In this document: piece after piece, positions 9,013 through 20,319 of the stretch
Layout of the letters: each line of letters begins with the position of its first letter
Numbering within the stretch: the stretch's first letter is position 1
Origin: Comamonas denitrificans
Lineage (GTDB): Bacteria > Pseudomonadota > Gammaproteobacteria > Burkholderiales > Burkholderiaceae_C
Length of the DNA: 64,000 nucleotides
Direction: 5' to 3'
NCBI RefSeq assembly: GCF_017368815.1
Contig: NZ_JAFNME010000009.1
Location: 1 to 64,000 of the forward strand
Program-made: the position numbers and the translations under genes
Notes under the pieces: generated by a model
Seen by the model: the letters and a program-made list of their open reading frames with translations, nothing else
Databases searched by the model: none
Told to the model about the DNA's origin: nothing

Positions 9013-9089
9013 TGGCGCGGCTGGCAGGAATCGAACCCACGACCCCTTGGTTCGTAGCCAAGTACTCTATCCAGCTGAGCTACAGCCGC
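9013..9089 (-). tRNA. tRNA-Arg (anticodon ACG)
   Basis: A 77-nt cloverleaf on the minus strand: acceptor GCGGCTG/CAGCCGC, D-arm TAGCTCAGCTGGATAGAG, anticodon loop CTACGAA (ACG), T-arm with GGTTCGATTCC, discriminator G and encoded CCA. Confidence 0.95.
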
Positions 9090-9108
9090 GCAAAAAAAAA
9101 CGATTCAC

Positions 9109-9198
<90 letters not shown>

Positions 9199-9271
9199 GC
9201 ATCGTGGAATCCGCAATTGTAGCTGGATTTTTAGGCCCGCACGAAAAATTTACGCTGAAATATGCTGAAAT

Positions 9272-11389
<2,118 letters not shown>

Positions 11390-11411
11390 ATTTTCAAGCG
11401 CAAATAGCTCT

Positions 11412-12374
11412 TTATTTTTTCGATTTACTGATGGACAGCGGCTCCAGCTTCAAGCCTTTGGGCAGGGGGAACTTGATGGTTTCCTCCAACCCGTCCATCT
11501 TGCGCACGCTGGCCGCGCCCAATGCCTGGATGCGCGCAATCACGCCCTGCACCAGCACCTCGGGGGCCGATGCGCCCGCCGTCAAGCCCACGCGGGTGGC
11601 CTGGGCGAACCACTGCGGCTGCAATTCTTCGGGGCTATCAACCATGAAGGCGGGCGTGCCCAGGCGCTCGGCCAGCTCGCGCAGGCGGTTGCTGTTGCTG
11701 CTGGTGGGGCTGCCCACGACGATGAGCACATCCACCTGCCCGGCCAATTGCTTGACCGCATCCTGGCGGTTCTGCGTGGCGTAGCAAATATCTTGCTGCT
11801 TGGGCTCGCGAATCTGCGGAAAGCGCTGGCGAATGGCGGCCAGAATGCTGGCGGCATCGTCCACGCTCAAGGTGGTCTGGGTGACCACGGCCAGCTTCTC
11901 GCTTTGGCGCGGCTGCACGGTGTGGACGTCGGCCTCGTCCTCGACCAGGTAGATGCCGTCCAAGAGCTGGCCCATGGTGCCTTCCACCTCGGGGTGGCCT
12001 TTGTGGCCAATCATGAGGAACTCGTAGCCCTCCTTGGCCAGCTTGGCCACTTCAACGTGGACCTTGGTCACCAGCGGGCAGGTGGCATCAAAAATGCTAA
12101 AGCCCCGGCGCTTGGCCTCTTCCTGCACGGCCTGGCTCACGCCGTGGGCCGAGAACACCAAGGTGGCACCGGCTGGCACCTCAGCCAAGTCTTCGATAAA
12201 GATCGCGCCGCGCGCTTTCAGGTCATTGACCACATAGGTGTTGTGCACAATTTCATGGCGCACGTAGATGGGGGCACCAAATTTGAGCAGCGCCCGCTCG
12301 ACGATCTCGATCGCACGATCGACCCCGGCGCAAAAGCCGCGCGGCTCGGCCAGGAGAATTTCTTTGGGCTCCAT
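11412..12374 (-). CDS. ispH: 4-hydroxy-3-methylbut-2-enyl diphosphate reductase
   Basis: A 320-aa iron-sulfur enzyme of the MEP isoprenoid pathway, reducing HMBPP to IPP and DMAPP. The three cluster cysteines are in [24 protein letters not shown] and CYATQNRQ, with the active-site segment TSSNSNRL. I chose ATG at 12374 ([14 protein letters not shown]), which begins just after the fkpB stop. The pairing fkpB-ispH is common in proteobacteria. Confidence 0.96.
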   Translation of the reverse strand: MEPKEILLAEPRGFCAGVDRAIEIVERALLKFGAPIYVRHEIVHNTYVVNDLKARGAIFIEDLAEVPAGATLVFSAHGVSQAVQEEAKRRGFSIFDATCPLVTKVHVEVAKLAKEGYEFLMIGHKGHPEVEGTMGQLLDGIYLVEDEADVHTVQPRQSEKLAVVTQTTLSVDDAASILAAIRQRFPQIREPKQQDICYATQNRQDAVKQLAGQVDVLIVVGSPTSSNSNRLRELAERLGTPAFMVDSPEELQPQWFAQATRVGLTAGASAPEVLVQGVIARIQALGAASVRKMDGLEETIKFPLPKGLKLEPLSISKSKK

Positions 12375-12378
12375 CACC

Positions 12379-12852
12379 TCAAATGATCCCAATGATTTCA
12401 ACTTCAAACGTCACCGGCTGGCCGGCCAGCGGGTGGTTGAAGTCAAACAGCACCGCGCCATCCTCGCGCACCTGCACCACGGCACCGGCGTAGCTGCCTT
12501 CGCCATCGGGGGTGGGAAATTCCACCACTTCGCCCACTTCGTACTGCTCGTTCGGGTCGCCCTGGGCACTGAGCAGCTTGCGCGATACCCACTGCACCAG
12601 TTCGGGGTTGCGCTCGCTAAACGCCGCACCGGCCGGCAACGCAAAGCTGGCGCGTTCACCCTCGGCCAGGCCGATGATTTTTTCTTCCAGCGCAGGGGCC
12701 AGCTCCCCCATGCCCAGCGTCAGCGTGCTGGGTTTGCCACCAAAGGTGTTCACCACATCGCCGGTGGCACCGCTTAAGCGGTAGTGCAAAGTTAAAAAAG
12801 CGCCCGGCTGCACGCGGGCGGTGTCCTGGGTTGATGCGAAGCTATCGGTCAT
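12379..12852 (-). CDS. fkpB: FKBP-type peptidyl-prolyl isomerase, SlpA class
   Basis: A 157-aa cytosolic peptidyl-prolyl cis-trans isomerase and chaperone with an insert-in-flap domain. Visible features are the opening FLTLHYRLS, a G[15 protein letters not shown] FKBP core, then the insert near residues 70-125. No signal peptide. Start at 12852 ([10 protein letters not shown]). Only 4 bases separate it from ispH, so they are co-transcribed. It is divergent from radC. Confidence 0.9.
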   Translation of the reverse strand: MTDSFASTQDTARVQPGAFLTLHYRLSGATGDVVNTFGGKPSTLTLGMGELAPALEEKIIGLAEGERASFALPAGAAFSERNPELVQWVSRKLLSAQGDPNEQYEVGEVVEFPTPDGEGSYAGAVVQVREDGAVLFDFNHPLAGQPVTFEVEIIGII

Positions 12853-12916
12853 AAGAGTCCCTTTAAACTGGGCCGCATTGTAAGAAGTTACCCTTAGCCC
12901 TTTTTTTACGCCTGCC

Positions 12917-13591
12917 ATGTCGTTCAAAGACTTACCCCCCGATACCCTGCCGCGCGAAAAACTCCTGGCCCGGGGCGCGGGTGCGCTGTCCGATGCGGAG
13001 CTGCTGGCCATTTTGCTGCGCACCGGCCTGGCCGGCTGCGGCGTGCTGCAACTGGCGCACACGATTTTGGCGCAGCAAGGCGGGCTGGCTGGGCTGCTCA
13101 ACGCCAGCGTGCGCGACCTGGCCAGCATCAAAGGCCTGGGGCCGGCCAAGCAAACCGAAATTTTGGCCGTGATGGAACTGGCCCGCCGCGCCACCGCCCA
13201 GCAGCTGCAGCAGCGCCCGCTGTTTGACAGCCCCGAGGCCGTGAAACACTATTTGCAACTGCACTTGGCACACCGCCAGCACGAGGTGTTTGCCGTGCTG
13301 TTTCTGGACAGCCAGCACCACCTGATTGCCATGGAGGAGCTGTTTCGCGGCACGCTCAGTCAAACCTCGGTGTACCCGCGCGAGGTGGTGCTGCGGGCCT
13401 TGCACCACCACGCCGCCGCCGTGGTGCTGGCGCACAACCACCCCAGCGGCAGTGTGGAGCCTAGCCGTGCCGACATCCAGCTGACGAACACCTTGAAATC
13501 GGCCCTGGCGCTGGTGGATGTGCGTGTGCTGGACCACCTTATCGTGGCCCAGGGCCAGGCCTTGTCGATGGCCGAGCAGGGCTTGGTATGA
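12917..13591 (+). CDS. radC: RadC-family JAMM/MPN protein
   Basis: A 224-aa protein with an N-terminal helix-hairpin-helix-like region ([14 protein letters not shown]) and a C-terminal metal-binding JAMM motif ([14 protein letters not shown]). The family is conserved and often called a DNA repair protein, but its real biochemical role is unsettled. The start gives the typical [17 protein letters not shown]. Its stop overlaps the next gene by ATGA. Confidence 0.93.
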   Translation: MSFKDLPPDTLPREKLLARGAGALSDAELLAILLRTGLAGCGVLQLAHTILAQQGGLAGLLNASVRDLASIKGLGPAKQTEILAVMELARRATAQQLQQRPLFDSPEAVKHYLQLHLAHRQHEVFAVLFLDSQHHLIAMEELFRGTLSQTSVYPREVVLRALHHHAAAVVLAHNHPSGSVEPSRADIQLTNTLKSALALVDVRVLDHLIVAQGQALSMAEQGLV

Positions 13592-14253
13592 AGCCAGCCA
13601 CCCGCATCCATGGCCTGCACGGACTCAAACCCCTGGCCAAAGAGATCCAACAGCGCCACGCCCAACAATTGGCCCTGCGCCAGGCCCAGGAAGCGGCCGC
13701 CCGCCAAGCCGAACGCGAGCGCAATCTGTTTGCTCTTACGGTAGGAGCAGTAACCCCACTGCCTGTAAAAAATATCTATCAAAACAAATCAAAAAACATA
13801 CCTCCAGAGCCGCTGCAGCTGCATATTGATGAGCAAAACGTGCTGCGCGAAGCCATGAGCGATGAGTTTGACATCAGCACCTTGCTGGAGGTGGATGCCG
13901 ATTTAAGCTACCGCAGCCCCGGTATCGGCCCGGACGTGTTGCGCAAGCTGCGCAGCGGGCAGTGGAGCATTCAGCGCCAGCTGGACCTGCACGGCCTGCG
14001 CACCGACGAGGCCCGCGAGGCCCTGGGCCAATTCATCCGCCTAGCCCACCGCACCGGGCTGCGCTGCGTGCGCATCATCCACGGCAAGGGCCTGGGCTCG
14101 CCGGGCAAGGTGCCCGTGCTCAAGGGCAAGGTGCTGCGCTGGCTGGTGCAAAAGCGCGAAGTGCAAGCCTTTGTTCAGGCCCGGCCCGCCGATGGCGGTG
14201 CCGGGGCGCTGATCGTTTTATTGCAGCCCAGCCATCGCTCACATCGGCGCTAA
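13588..14253 (+). CDS. Smr-domain endonuclease-like protein
   Basis: A 221-aa protein with a charged N-terminal coiled coil and a C-terminal Smr domain. [12 protein letters not shown] and [13 protein letters not shown] are the two signature motifs of this nuclease/RNA-binding fold. Residues about 50-72 are encoded by an AT-rich segment, perhaps an inserted repeat. ATG overlaps the radC stop. The TAA stop at 14251-14253 uses the first base of the 162-bp repeat that follows, so the original C-terminus may have been slightly altered. Confidence 0.85.
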   Translation: MKPATRIHGLHGLKPLAKEIQQRHAQQLALRQAQEAAARQAERERNLFALTVGAVTPLPVKNIYQNKSKNIPPEPLQLHIDEQNVLREAMSDEFDISTLLEVDADLSYRSPGIGPDVLRKLRSGQWSIQRQLDLHGLRTDEAREALGQFIRLAHRTGLRCVRIIHGKGLGSPGKVPVLKGKVLRWLVQKREVQAFVQARPADGGAGALIVLLQPSHRSHRR

Positions 14254-14414
14254 GAACGTGTTCATGATCTCGAATGAAGGTGTGGGGGATGCGGTTCGGG
14301 ATGGGTTGCGAGGCGCAAACCACAGCAATAGCTTGGCTATTGCGAGGATTTGCAACGACGCAGACCGCCCGAAGCCGCGCCCGCACACCCATGAGGAGAT
14401 CGTGAACACGTTCT
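14253..14414. mobile_element. MITE-like repeat, copy 1 (162 bp)
   Basis: A 162-bp element with 19-bp terminal inverted repeats: AGAACGTGTTCATGATCTC at the left, and the reverse complement of the right end, AGAACGTGTTCACGATCTC (one mismatch). A central GCAATAGCTTGGCTATTGC palindrome is present. By eye it is identical to the copy at 18020-18181 and in the same orientation. It encodes no credible protein. Its first base completes the stop codon of the Smr gene. Confidence 0.85.
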
Positions 14415-14441
14415 CAAGCCCTTTTTTGCCTAAAGGGCTTG
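14415..14441. terminator. Hairpin following MITE copy 1
   Basis: CAAGCCCTTT / AAAGGGCTTG forms a perfect 10-bp stem with a 7-base loop, directly after the repeat end and 48 bp before the lipoprotein gene. There is no clean T tract, so it may be a weak terminator or a leader hairpin. Confidence 0.45.
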
Positions 14442-14488
14442 GCATAATTGAATGCACACACTGCACCCTCTGCAGTTTTTTCTGCCCC

Positions 14489-15463
14489 ATGCCGCACATC
14501 TTTCGTCTATTTTTTGCTGTTGCCTGCGTTTTCGCCGTGGCAGCAGCTTTGCTGGGCTGCAGCCCCCGCTACCAGCCCCCACTGACGGTCGGCACCAATA
14601 CCTGGATTGGCTACGAGCCCTTGTATTTGGCCCGCGACTTGGGCTACTACGAAGGGGCCAATCTGCGCTTGGTGGAGCTGGCATCAACCACCCAAACCCT
14701 GGATGCCTTGCGCGTTGGCAGCTTGGACCTGGCGGGGCTGACCCTGGATGAAGCCTTGCTGCTGGCCCAAGAGGGTGTGCCCATCGCCGTTATTTGGGTG
14801 CTGAACACCTCTGCCGGTGCAGATGCACTGCTGGCCAAGCCTGGCATCACCACCTTGGATGCCCTGCGCGGCAAACGCATTGGCGTGGAGCAAACCGCCG
14901 TCGGGGGCTACATGCTCAACGCCGCCTTAGCACAAGCGAACCTGCAGGTGTCCGACATCCGCGTCGTGCCCCTGCCCCTGGATGAACACTGGCCCGCCTG
15001 GCAGGCCAACGCCATTGATGCCGTGGTCACGTTTGACCCCGTGCGCCAAAAAATTCTTAACGCGGGCGGGCAAATGGTGTTCAGCAGCGCAGACATTCCG
15101 GGGCAAATCGTCGATGTCTTAGTAGCGCGGCAATCGGCTTTAGAGTGCTGCCGCGCGCACATTGAACGGCTGATTGCCGGTCAGCAGCAGGCCCTGACCT
15201 ATTTGCGCGAACACCCCACCCCAGCCTGGCAGCACATGGCCCAGCGCCAAGGCATTGCCCCCCAGGAGCTGGGCCAGGCACTGGCGGGCATTGACATCCC
15301 CGATGCCCGCATGAACCACACGCTGCTGACCCAGCCTGACACCGGCTTGGCCGCCACCGCCCAGTACTTGGCCACCGTGATGCAGGCCAGCCGCCTGCTG
15401 CCCAGCCCGCCCAATATGGCGGATCTGATTCGGGCCGATTTTGCCCAAAAGGCCACCCCATGA
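14489..15463 (+). CDS. Periplasmic-binding lipoprotein (NMT1/SsuA type) paired with GGDEF/EAL sensor
   Basis: A 324-aa lipoprotein: signal peptide, then lipobox LLGC-S near residue 24. The mature part has the type II solute-binding fold of NMT1/THI5 or SsuA-like proteins, seen in TVGTNTWIGYEPLYLARDLG, LRVGSLDLAGLTLDEAL and GKRIGVEQTAVGGY. No permease or ATPase gene is near. Its stop overlaps the following GGDEF/EAL gene (ATGA), so it probably serves as a membrane-anchored ligand sensor for that protein rather than for transport (inference). The upstream in-frame extension lies in the repeat and was rejected. Confidence 0.85.
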   Translation: MPHIFRLFFAVACVFAVAAALLGCSPRYQPPLTVGTNTWIGYEPLYLARDLGYYEGANLRLVELASTTQTLDALRVGSLDLAGLTLDEALLLAQEGVPIAVIWVLNTSAGADALLAKPGITTLDALRGKRIGVEQTAVGGYMLNAALAQANLQVSDIRVVPLPLDEHWPAWQANAIDAVVTFDPVRQKILNAGGQMVFSSADIPGQIVDVLVARQSALECCRAHIERLIAGQQQALTYLREHPTPAWQHMAQRQGIAPQELGQALAGIDIPDARMNHTLLTQPDTGLAATAQYLATVMQASRLLPSPPNMADLIRADFAQKATP

Positions 15464-17991
15464 CCGCCAGCCCCTCTACTGCGCCGCGCTCCATCCGCTT
15501 GCAGGTATGGCTGCCCCTGGCCTTGCTCATCGTCTGCGCCCTGGTGTTTTTCTTGCTAACGCTTTTAGAGCACTGGCACGCCCAGCAAGACCTGCACCGC
15601 TTCTCGGAGCGCACGGCCCACTCTCAGCTGCTCAGTACCCGCCGGGCCTTGGAAACCGTGCTGCGCCGAGGCGATGGCAGTGGCGGTGGCATGGATGCCA
15701 TCGTGGCCGATTTAGGCCTCTCGCCGATGGTCAATTACGCCGTTTTGCTCGATGACAACGACCAGGTGCTGGCCGCCACCCAATTTGCCTGGAAAGGCTT
15801 GCCTGCCAAGCAAGCCTTGCCCCACCAAGCCCAGGCCCTGGACACAGTCAGCACCGTACCCGGCCAAGCCGCCCACCTGCACTTGGACATCGAACGCCTG
15901 CAGCTGCACGCCATCTCCCCGGTGGCCATGCCCCTGCGCTCCAACGAGTTGCGCACCAACCGCTACGGCAGCCTGTTGATTGAATACGACCTGGCGCCCT
16001 TGGTCGCCCAGTCCAGCGCACACACGCGGACGCAAGGGCTGATGTTTCTGCTCATTACCAGCATTGCGGCCATCCTGCTCTTAAGCCTTGCCCGCTACTT
16101 CATCCTGCGCCCGGTGGCCGCTCTGGACGCAGCCATGCGCACCATTGGCCAGGGGCAGTTACAAATCGCTGCGCCCTTGACGGGCACCGGCGAGCTGTTT
16201 CAGCTGGGCCAATCCCTGCAACACATGGCCCAAACGCTGCATGCCAGCCAAGCGGCACTGAGCACGACCGAGGCACGGTTTCACCAACTGGCCGATGCAA
16301 CCCTGGAGGCGATCTTTTTTCACGAACAAGGCACCATCCTGGACGTTAATAGCCGGGCCGAACAGCTGTTGGGGCGGCCCGCCCAGCAGCTCATTGGGAC
16401 TGATATCTTCACCTTAGTGAGCCCGGAATACCGCCCCCTCATCCAACAGCGGGCCACCGCTGGGGCCACGGGCGTGTGGGATGTGAGTTTTCTATCGGTG
16501 GATGGCACCCCCATCCCTTGCGAAGTCACCGCCATGCAGCGCGAGGTGGACGGACGCACCGTGCGCACGGTGGTTGCCCGCGATATGCGCCCGCGCCTGC
16601 AGGCCGAGGCCAAAATCCGGCAGCTGGCCCACTTTGATACCCTGACCGGCCTGCCCAACCGCCGCCAGATTTTTGACCACATTCACCTGGAGCTTCAAGA
16701 AGTAGAGCGCAATCCGAACCGCCGATCGGCCTTGGCGACCTTTAATCTTGATAATTTCAAAGCCATCAACGATGCCTTTGGCATGGCTTTTGGCGATACC
16801 GCCTTGCGCACCCTGGCCCAGCGCCTGAGCAGCCAGCAAGTGCAGCACCAGTTTTTTGCCCGCATCCACAGCGACACCTTTGCCCTGCTGCTGACCAACC
16901 TGAGCGGCACACTGGAACAAGCCAGCGCCCAGGCGGCCAGCAGCATCGAAAACGTGCTGGCCCAAATCGCCCAGCCCCTGCAGGTTCACCATCAGACCCT
17001 GCACCTGTCCGCTGGTGCTGGTGTGGTCATGATCCCCAATGACAGCCAAGACCCGCCCGAGCTGCTGCGCGAGGCCGAAACGGCCATGCACCTGTCCAAA
17101 GCGGCGGGCGACAACCGCGTGCGCTTTTTTGCCCACGCCCTGCAAGAAGCGGCCAGCGCCCGGCTGGCCCTGCGCAACGATTTAAAAGCCGCGCTGCACA
17201 TCACCGCCCCCGCGCCCCAAGAGCTGCTGCTGCACTACCAGCCGCAAATCAATGCCCAAGGCCAATTGCACGGGGTGGAAGCCCTGGTGCGCTGGAACCA
17301 CCCCCAGCAAGGGCTGATCCCCCCCGGGGCCTTTATTGCCGAGGCCGAGGCCAGCGGCCTGATCGTGCCCCTGGGCAACTGGGTGCTGCTAGAGGCGGCC
17401 GCCGCCCTGCGCCGCTGGCAGACCGAATCGGGCCATGCCACCTGGGCGCAGCCGCTGACCATGGCGGTAAACGTCAGCCCCCGCCAGTTCAGAGAGCCCG
17501 ATTTTGTCGATCGCGTGTGCGCTACCCTGGAGCAGCTGGGCCTGAACGCCCTGTCCCTGGAGCTGGAGCTGACCGAAAGCGTGGTGGCCGACGACCTGGA
17601 AGCCACGCTGGCAAAAATGCAGCTGCTGCGCCAATACGGCGTGCGCTTTGCCCTGGACGACTTTGGCACGGGCTACTCCAGCCTGTCCTACCTCAAGCAC
17701 CTGCCGATTGATACGCTGAAAATCGACCGCTCTTTTGTGATGGACATTGATGCCCAGGCCCCAACCTCCCCCGGTGGCAAACGCCCGGCGGTGTTGATTG
17801 AAGCCATCATCGCCATGGCCCACCAGCTGAACATGCAAGTGCTGGCCGAAGGGGTAGAAACCCCCGCACAGCTGGCCCACCTGAAAGCCTCGGGCTGCGA
17901 TATTTTTCAGGGCTATTTCTTTAGCAAACCCCTGCCAGAAGGGCTGCTGCTGCCCTGGGCCAGCCAACGCAGCCAAGAGCATGCGCCTTAA
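15460..17991 (+). CDS. Membrane sensor with HAMP, PAS, degenerate GGDEF and EAL domains
   Basis: An 843-aa inner-membrane protein. TM1 is about 17-37, a periplasmic loop about 38-190, TM2 about 192-212, then HAMP, PAS (about 275-390), GGDEF (from DTLTGLPNRR, ~393) and EAL. The GGDEF signature is replaced by HSDTF near 470, so cyclase activity is unlikely. EAL motifs are intact: EALVRW (~607), DDFGTGYSS (~733), KIDRSF (~753), EGVET and QGYFFSKPLP. It is therefore probably a c-di-GMP phosphodiesterase controlled by the co-translated binding lipoprotein. Confidence 0.9.
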   Translation: MTASPSTAPRSIRLQVWLPLALLIVCALVFFLLTLLEHWHAQQDLHRFSERTAHSQLLSTRRALETVLRRGDGSGGGMDAIVADLGLSPMVNYAVLLDDNDQVLAATQFAWKGLPAKQALPHQAQALDTVSTVPGQAAHLHLDIERLQLHAISPVAMPLRSNELRTNRYGSLLIEYDLAPLVAQSSAHTRTQGLMFLLITSIAAILLLSLARYFILRPVAALDAAMRTIGQGQLQIAAPLTGTGELFQLGQSLQHMAQTLHASQAALSTTEARFHQLADATLEAIFFHEQGTILDVNSRAEQLLGRPAQQLIGTDIFTLVSPEYRPLIQQRATAGATGVWDVSFLSVDGTPIPCEVTAMQREVDGRTVRTVVARDMRPRLQAEAKIRQLAHFDTLTGLPNRRQIFDHIHLELQEVERNPNRRSALATFNLDNFKAINDAFGMAFGDTALRTLAQRLSSQQVQHQFFARIHSDTFALLLTNLSGTLEQASAQAASSIENVLAQIAQPLQVHHQTLHLSAGAGVVMIPNDSQDPPELLREAETAMHLSKAAGDNRVRFFAHALQEAASARLALRNDLKAALHITAPAPQELLLHYQPQINAQGQLHGVEALVRWNHPQQGLIPPGAFIAEAEASGLIVPLGNWVLLEAAAALRRWQTESGHATWAQPLTMAVNVSPRQFREPDFVDRVCATLEQLGLNALSLELELTESVVADDLEATLAKMQLLRQYGVRFALDDFGTGYSSLSYLKHLPIDTLKIDRSFVMDIDAQAPTSPGGKRPAVLIEAIIAMAHQLNMQVLAEGVETPAQLAHLKASGCDIFQGYFFSKPLPEGLLLPWASQRSQEHAP

Positions 17992-18010
17992 CACGTTCTC
18001 AGAACGTGTT
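17990..18010. repeat. Fused ends of the MITE-like repeat
   Basis: AACACGTTCT-C-AGAACGTGTT is a right end joined to a left end of the 162-bp repeat, lying directly against the stop codon of the EAL gene and 9 bp before the full second copy. It suggests nested insertion or excision events. Confidence 0.6.
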
Positions 18011-18019
18011 TGCGATCTA

Positions 18020-18181
18020 AGAACGTGTTCATGATCTCGAATGAAGGTGTGGGGGATGCGGTTCGGGATGGGTTGCGAGGCGCAAACCACAGCAATAGCT
18101 TGGCTATTGCGAGGATTTGCAACGACGCAGACCGCCCGAAGCCGCGCCCGCACACCCATGAGGAGATCGTGAACACGTTCT
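18020..18181. mobile_element. MITE-like repeat, copy 2 (162 bp)
   Basis: Same length, orientation and, by eye, same sequence as the copy at 14253-14414, with the same 19-bp terminal inverted repeats. Its last two bases (18180-18181) form part of the stop codon of the M48 peptidase gene on the minus strand. The two copies bracket exactly the lipoprotein and GGDEF/EAL genes. Confidence 0.85.
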
Positions 18182-19205
18182 AAGGCGACTGCTCATCCTG
18201 CTGCAGCGCCATGGCGGGCATGGCGCGGCCATACACCTTGGCAATGCGCGCTTGCAGGGGCGGGTGGGCATCGAGCCAATGCGCCAAACGGCCACTGTCG
18301 GGCACCTCGGCCAGCAGCATGTGCTGCACCAGGGGATGGTTCAGCCCCGTGTAGCTGCGCCGGTCACTGTGCCAGCTGCCACGCTGGCGCTGGGCCTGCT
18401 GGCGTTGGTACAGCACTTTGCGCAGCACGCCGCCCAAGCCCGCCGGGTTGCGCGTCCATTGCAAGGCGCGGGCATCGGCCAGCCATTCGCGCTGGCGCGA
18501 GACGGCCGCTTTGAGCAGCTTGCCGCTGAACCACCCAATCCAGCCCGCCGCCATGATGGCGCTGCCAAACCAGCGGCCCAAAACGCCGGCCTCATCGCGC
18601 AAGGCTGCGCCAAAGTTGTAAATCAACTCCAGCCCATAGACCATGCCCACCAAGTGCATGTTGAGGTAGGTATCGCCCTCTTTCAGGTGGGACAGCTCAT
18701 GCGCCACCAGTCCTTGGAGCTCATCGCGGGTCAGGTAATCCAGCGCCCCTTGGGTGACGGCAATGATGGAATCCTCGGGCGACCAACCAGCGGCAAAGGC
18801 ATTGATGGCGTCCGCCCGGGCCAGCACCACCACTTGCGGCGGCTGCATGTGGGCGGCCACACACATTTCTTGCACGGTATTGACCAACTGGCGCTCGGCC
18901 AGATTGCGCTCGGCCTGCGCTGGCCGCGCCCCCACCAGCAGGGCCAGCTTGCGGCCCCCGCCGCGCATCGCGTCGTGCTCCACCCACCAGCCGCCAAGGA
19001 TGAAAAACAGCGTCACCCCCATATTCGTCAGCACAAAACCTCGTGGGTAAGGCCAGCCGTGAAACAACAACCACCACGCCAAAGTCAGCCCCAAATGCAC
19101 GGTGGCCAGGCACAGCAGCACACACACAAAAAAGCCCAGCAGCAGGCCACGCGTGCGCTGGCGGGCCGTGTGCTGGGTATCCCAAAAGCGGGGGGCGCGC
19201 GCCAT
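18180..19205 (-). CDS. HtpX-like M48 zinc metallopeptidase, membrane-bound
   Basis: A 341-aa integral membrane protease. Two N-terminal membrane segments (about 20-45 and 60-75) precede the zinc motif HELSH near residue 165, with the third ligand expected in the REWLADARAL region. Members cleave misfolded or damaged membrane proteins. It is 9 bp downstream of lemA, a frequent pairing. The TAG stop falls on the end of MITE copy 2, so the native C-terminus may have been longer. Confidence 0.88.
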   Translation of the reverse strand: MARAPRFWDTQHTARQRTRGLLLGFFVCVLLCLATVHLGLTLAWWLLFHGWPYPRGFVLTNMGVTLFFILGGWWVEHDAMRGGGRKLALLVGARPAQAERNLAERQLVNTVQEMCVAAHMQPPQVVVLARADAINAFAAGWSPEDSIIAVTQGALDYLTRDELQGLVAHELSHLKEGDTYLNMHLVGMVYGLELIYNFGAALRDEAGVLGRWFGSAIMAAGWIGWFSGKLLKAAVSRQREWLADARALQWTRNPAGLGGVLRKVLYQRQQAQRQRGSWHSDRRSYTGLNHPLVQHMLLAEVPDSGRLAHWLDAHPPLQARIAKVYGRAMPAMALQQDEQSP

Positions 19206-19214
19206 TAGTAAAAA

Positions 19215-19808
19215 TTAAAAGCGCACTTGCGGCGCAGCGCGTTCTTGGGCCGATTCGGTGGCTTGCAACATGTCCAGATGCGCAAAGCCAATCAGCCGGG
19301 CGATGAGCAAATCCGGGAACTGGCTGGCCTGGTCGTTGTACGCCAGGATTTCATCGTTATAGGCTTGGCGGGCAAAGCCCAAGCGGTTTTCGGTGCTGGT
19401 GATTTCCTCGCTCAGGCTTTGCATTTGCGCATCGGCTTTGAGGTCGGGGTAGCTCTCGGTCAGCACCATCAGCTGGCCCAGGCTGCTGCCCAAAGCCGCC
19501 TCTGCCCCGGCCAGGCTGGCCATGGCCGCCGCCTGCCCGGGATGGCGACGGGCATGGGCCGCCGCTTGCGCCGCCTGCCCCCGGGCCCGGGCCACGGCCT
19601 CAAGGGTGCTTGATTCGTGCGCCATATAGCCGCGCGCCACTTCGACCAAATTGGGAATCAAGTCGTGGCGACGTTTGAGCTGCACATCAATTTGCGCAAA
19701 AGCGTTGTCCACCCGGTTGCGCAGCTGGCGCAAGCGGTTATGCACGGCCGCAGCCCAAAAAACCACGACAACCGCAACGCCGATCGCCATCCACACGGTG
19801 GTGCTCAT
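19215..19808 (-). CDS. lemA: LemA family protein
   Basis: A 197-aa protein with one N-terminal membrane helix (about 5-22) and a helical cytoplasmic or periplasmic domain. NRLRQLRNRVDNAFAQIDVQ, RRHDLIPNLVE and YPDLKA are the diagnostic LemA segments. Function is unknown in general; linkage with M48 peptidases suggests a role in membrane protein quality control. It is the first gene of the lemA-peptidase pair. Confidence 0.92.
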   Translation of the reverse strand: MSTTVWMAIGVAVVVVFWAAAVHNRLRQLRNRVDNAFAQIDVQLKRRHDLIPNLVEVARGYMAHESSTLEAVARARGQAAQAAAHARRHPGQAAAMASLAGAEAALGSSLGQLMVLTESYPDLKADAQMQSLSEEITSTENRLGFARQAYNDEILAYNDQASQFPDLLIARLIGFAHLDMLQATESAQERAAPQVRF

Positions 19809-19841
19809 GGTGCTTTCTTTCTTGTGAAACTCAAGCCGCTG

Positions 19842-20213
19842 TCAAGCCGCTTGTTCGGCCTTGGTTTGGCAGCCAATGCAGCGCAGCGCCGCCGGAAAGG
19901 CGTGCAAGCGCGGCAGACCGATGTCGGCCCCGCAGTCCTGGCATGCGCCATAGCTGCCGTCTTCGATGCGTGCCAGGGCAGCGCGCACGGCCACCAGCTC
20001 GTCGTGGTCACGGCGGGCTTCGGCATCGCGCACGGCATTCTGGGCCACTTGGTTGGCCTGGGTGGCGTAGGCATCTTGCGGTGCGCTGTCGGCCGATTTC
20101 ATGCGTTCGCGGTGGGCCACTTGCACAGCATCGAGCTCTTGCAGCAGTTGTTCTTTACGCGCCAGCAATTGGTCGCGCAGGGCGTGCGTTTGGGGGGTGG
20201 TCAAGGTAGTCAT
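19842..20213 (-). CDS. TraR/DksA-type C4 zinc-finger protein
   Basis: A 123-aa protein: a coiled-coil N-terminal half, then a C4 zinc finger CQDCGAD...CIGC near residues 95-117. This matches the DksA/TraR family, which binds the RNA polymerase secondary channel. The acidic coiled-coil tip typical of DksA is not obvious, so it may be a YbiI/DksA2-like member with another role. Confidence 0.85.
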   Translation of the reverse strand: MTTLTTPQTHALRDQLLARKEQLLQELDAVQVAHRERMKSADSAPQDAYATQANQVAQNAVRDAEARRDHDELVAVRAALARIEDGSYGACQDCGADIGLPRLHAFPAALRCIGCQTKAEQAA

Positions 20214-20319
20214 AGGGGGAAGGATGCCATAGCTGTGCGCAAAAAAGCAAAAACTGTGCGGCTACTGCGCAGCGCATAAGCTTGCCGCCTTTCACGCCTG
20301 TTGTGCAACGCTGACCAAG

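Noticed and set aside
14258-14488. N-terminal extension of the binding lipoprotein into the 162-bp repeat
   Set aside because: The extension is repeat sequence and would hide the signal peptide and lipobox; ATG at 14489 fits a lipoprotein.
17389-18159. Minus-strand frame covering MITE copy 2 and the EAL gene 3' end
   Set aside because: The same repeat peptide appears in both copies and joins unrelated antisense sequence; no protein family seen.
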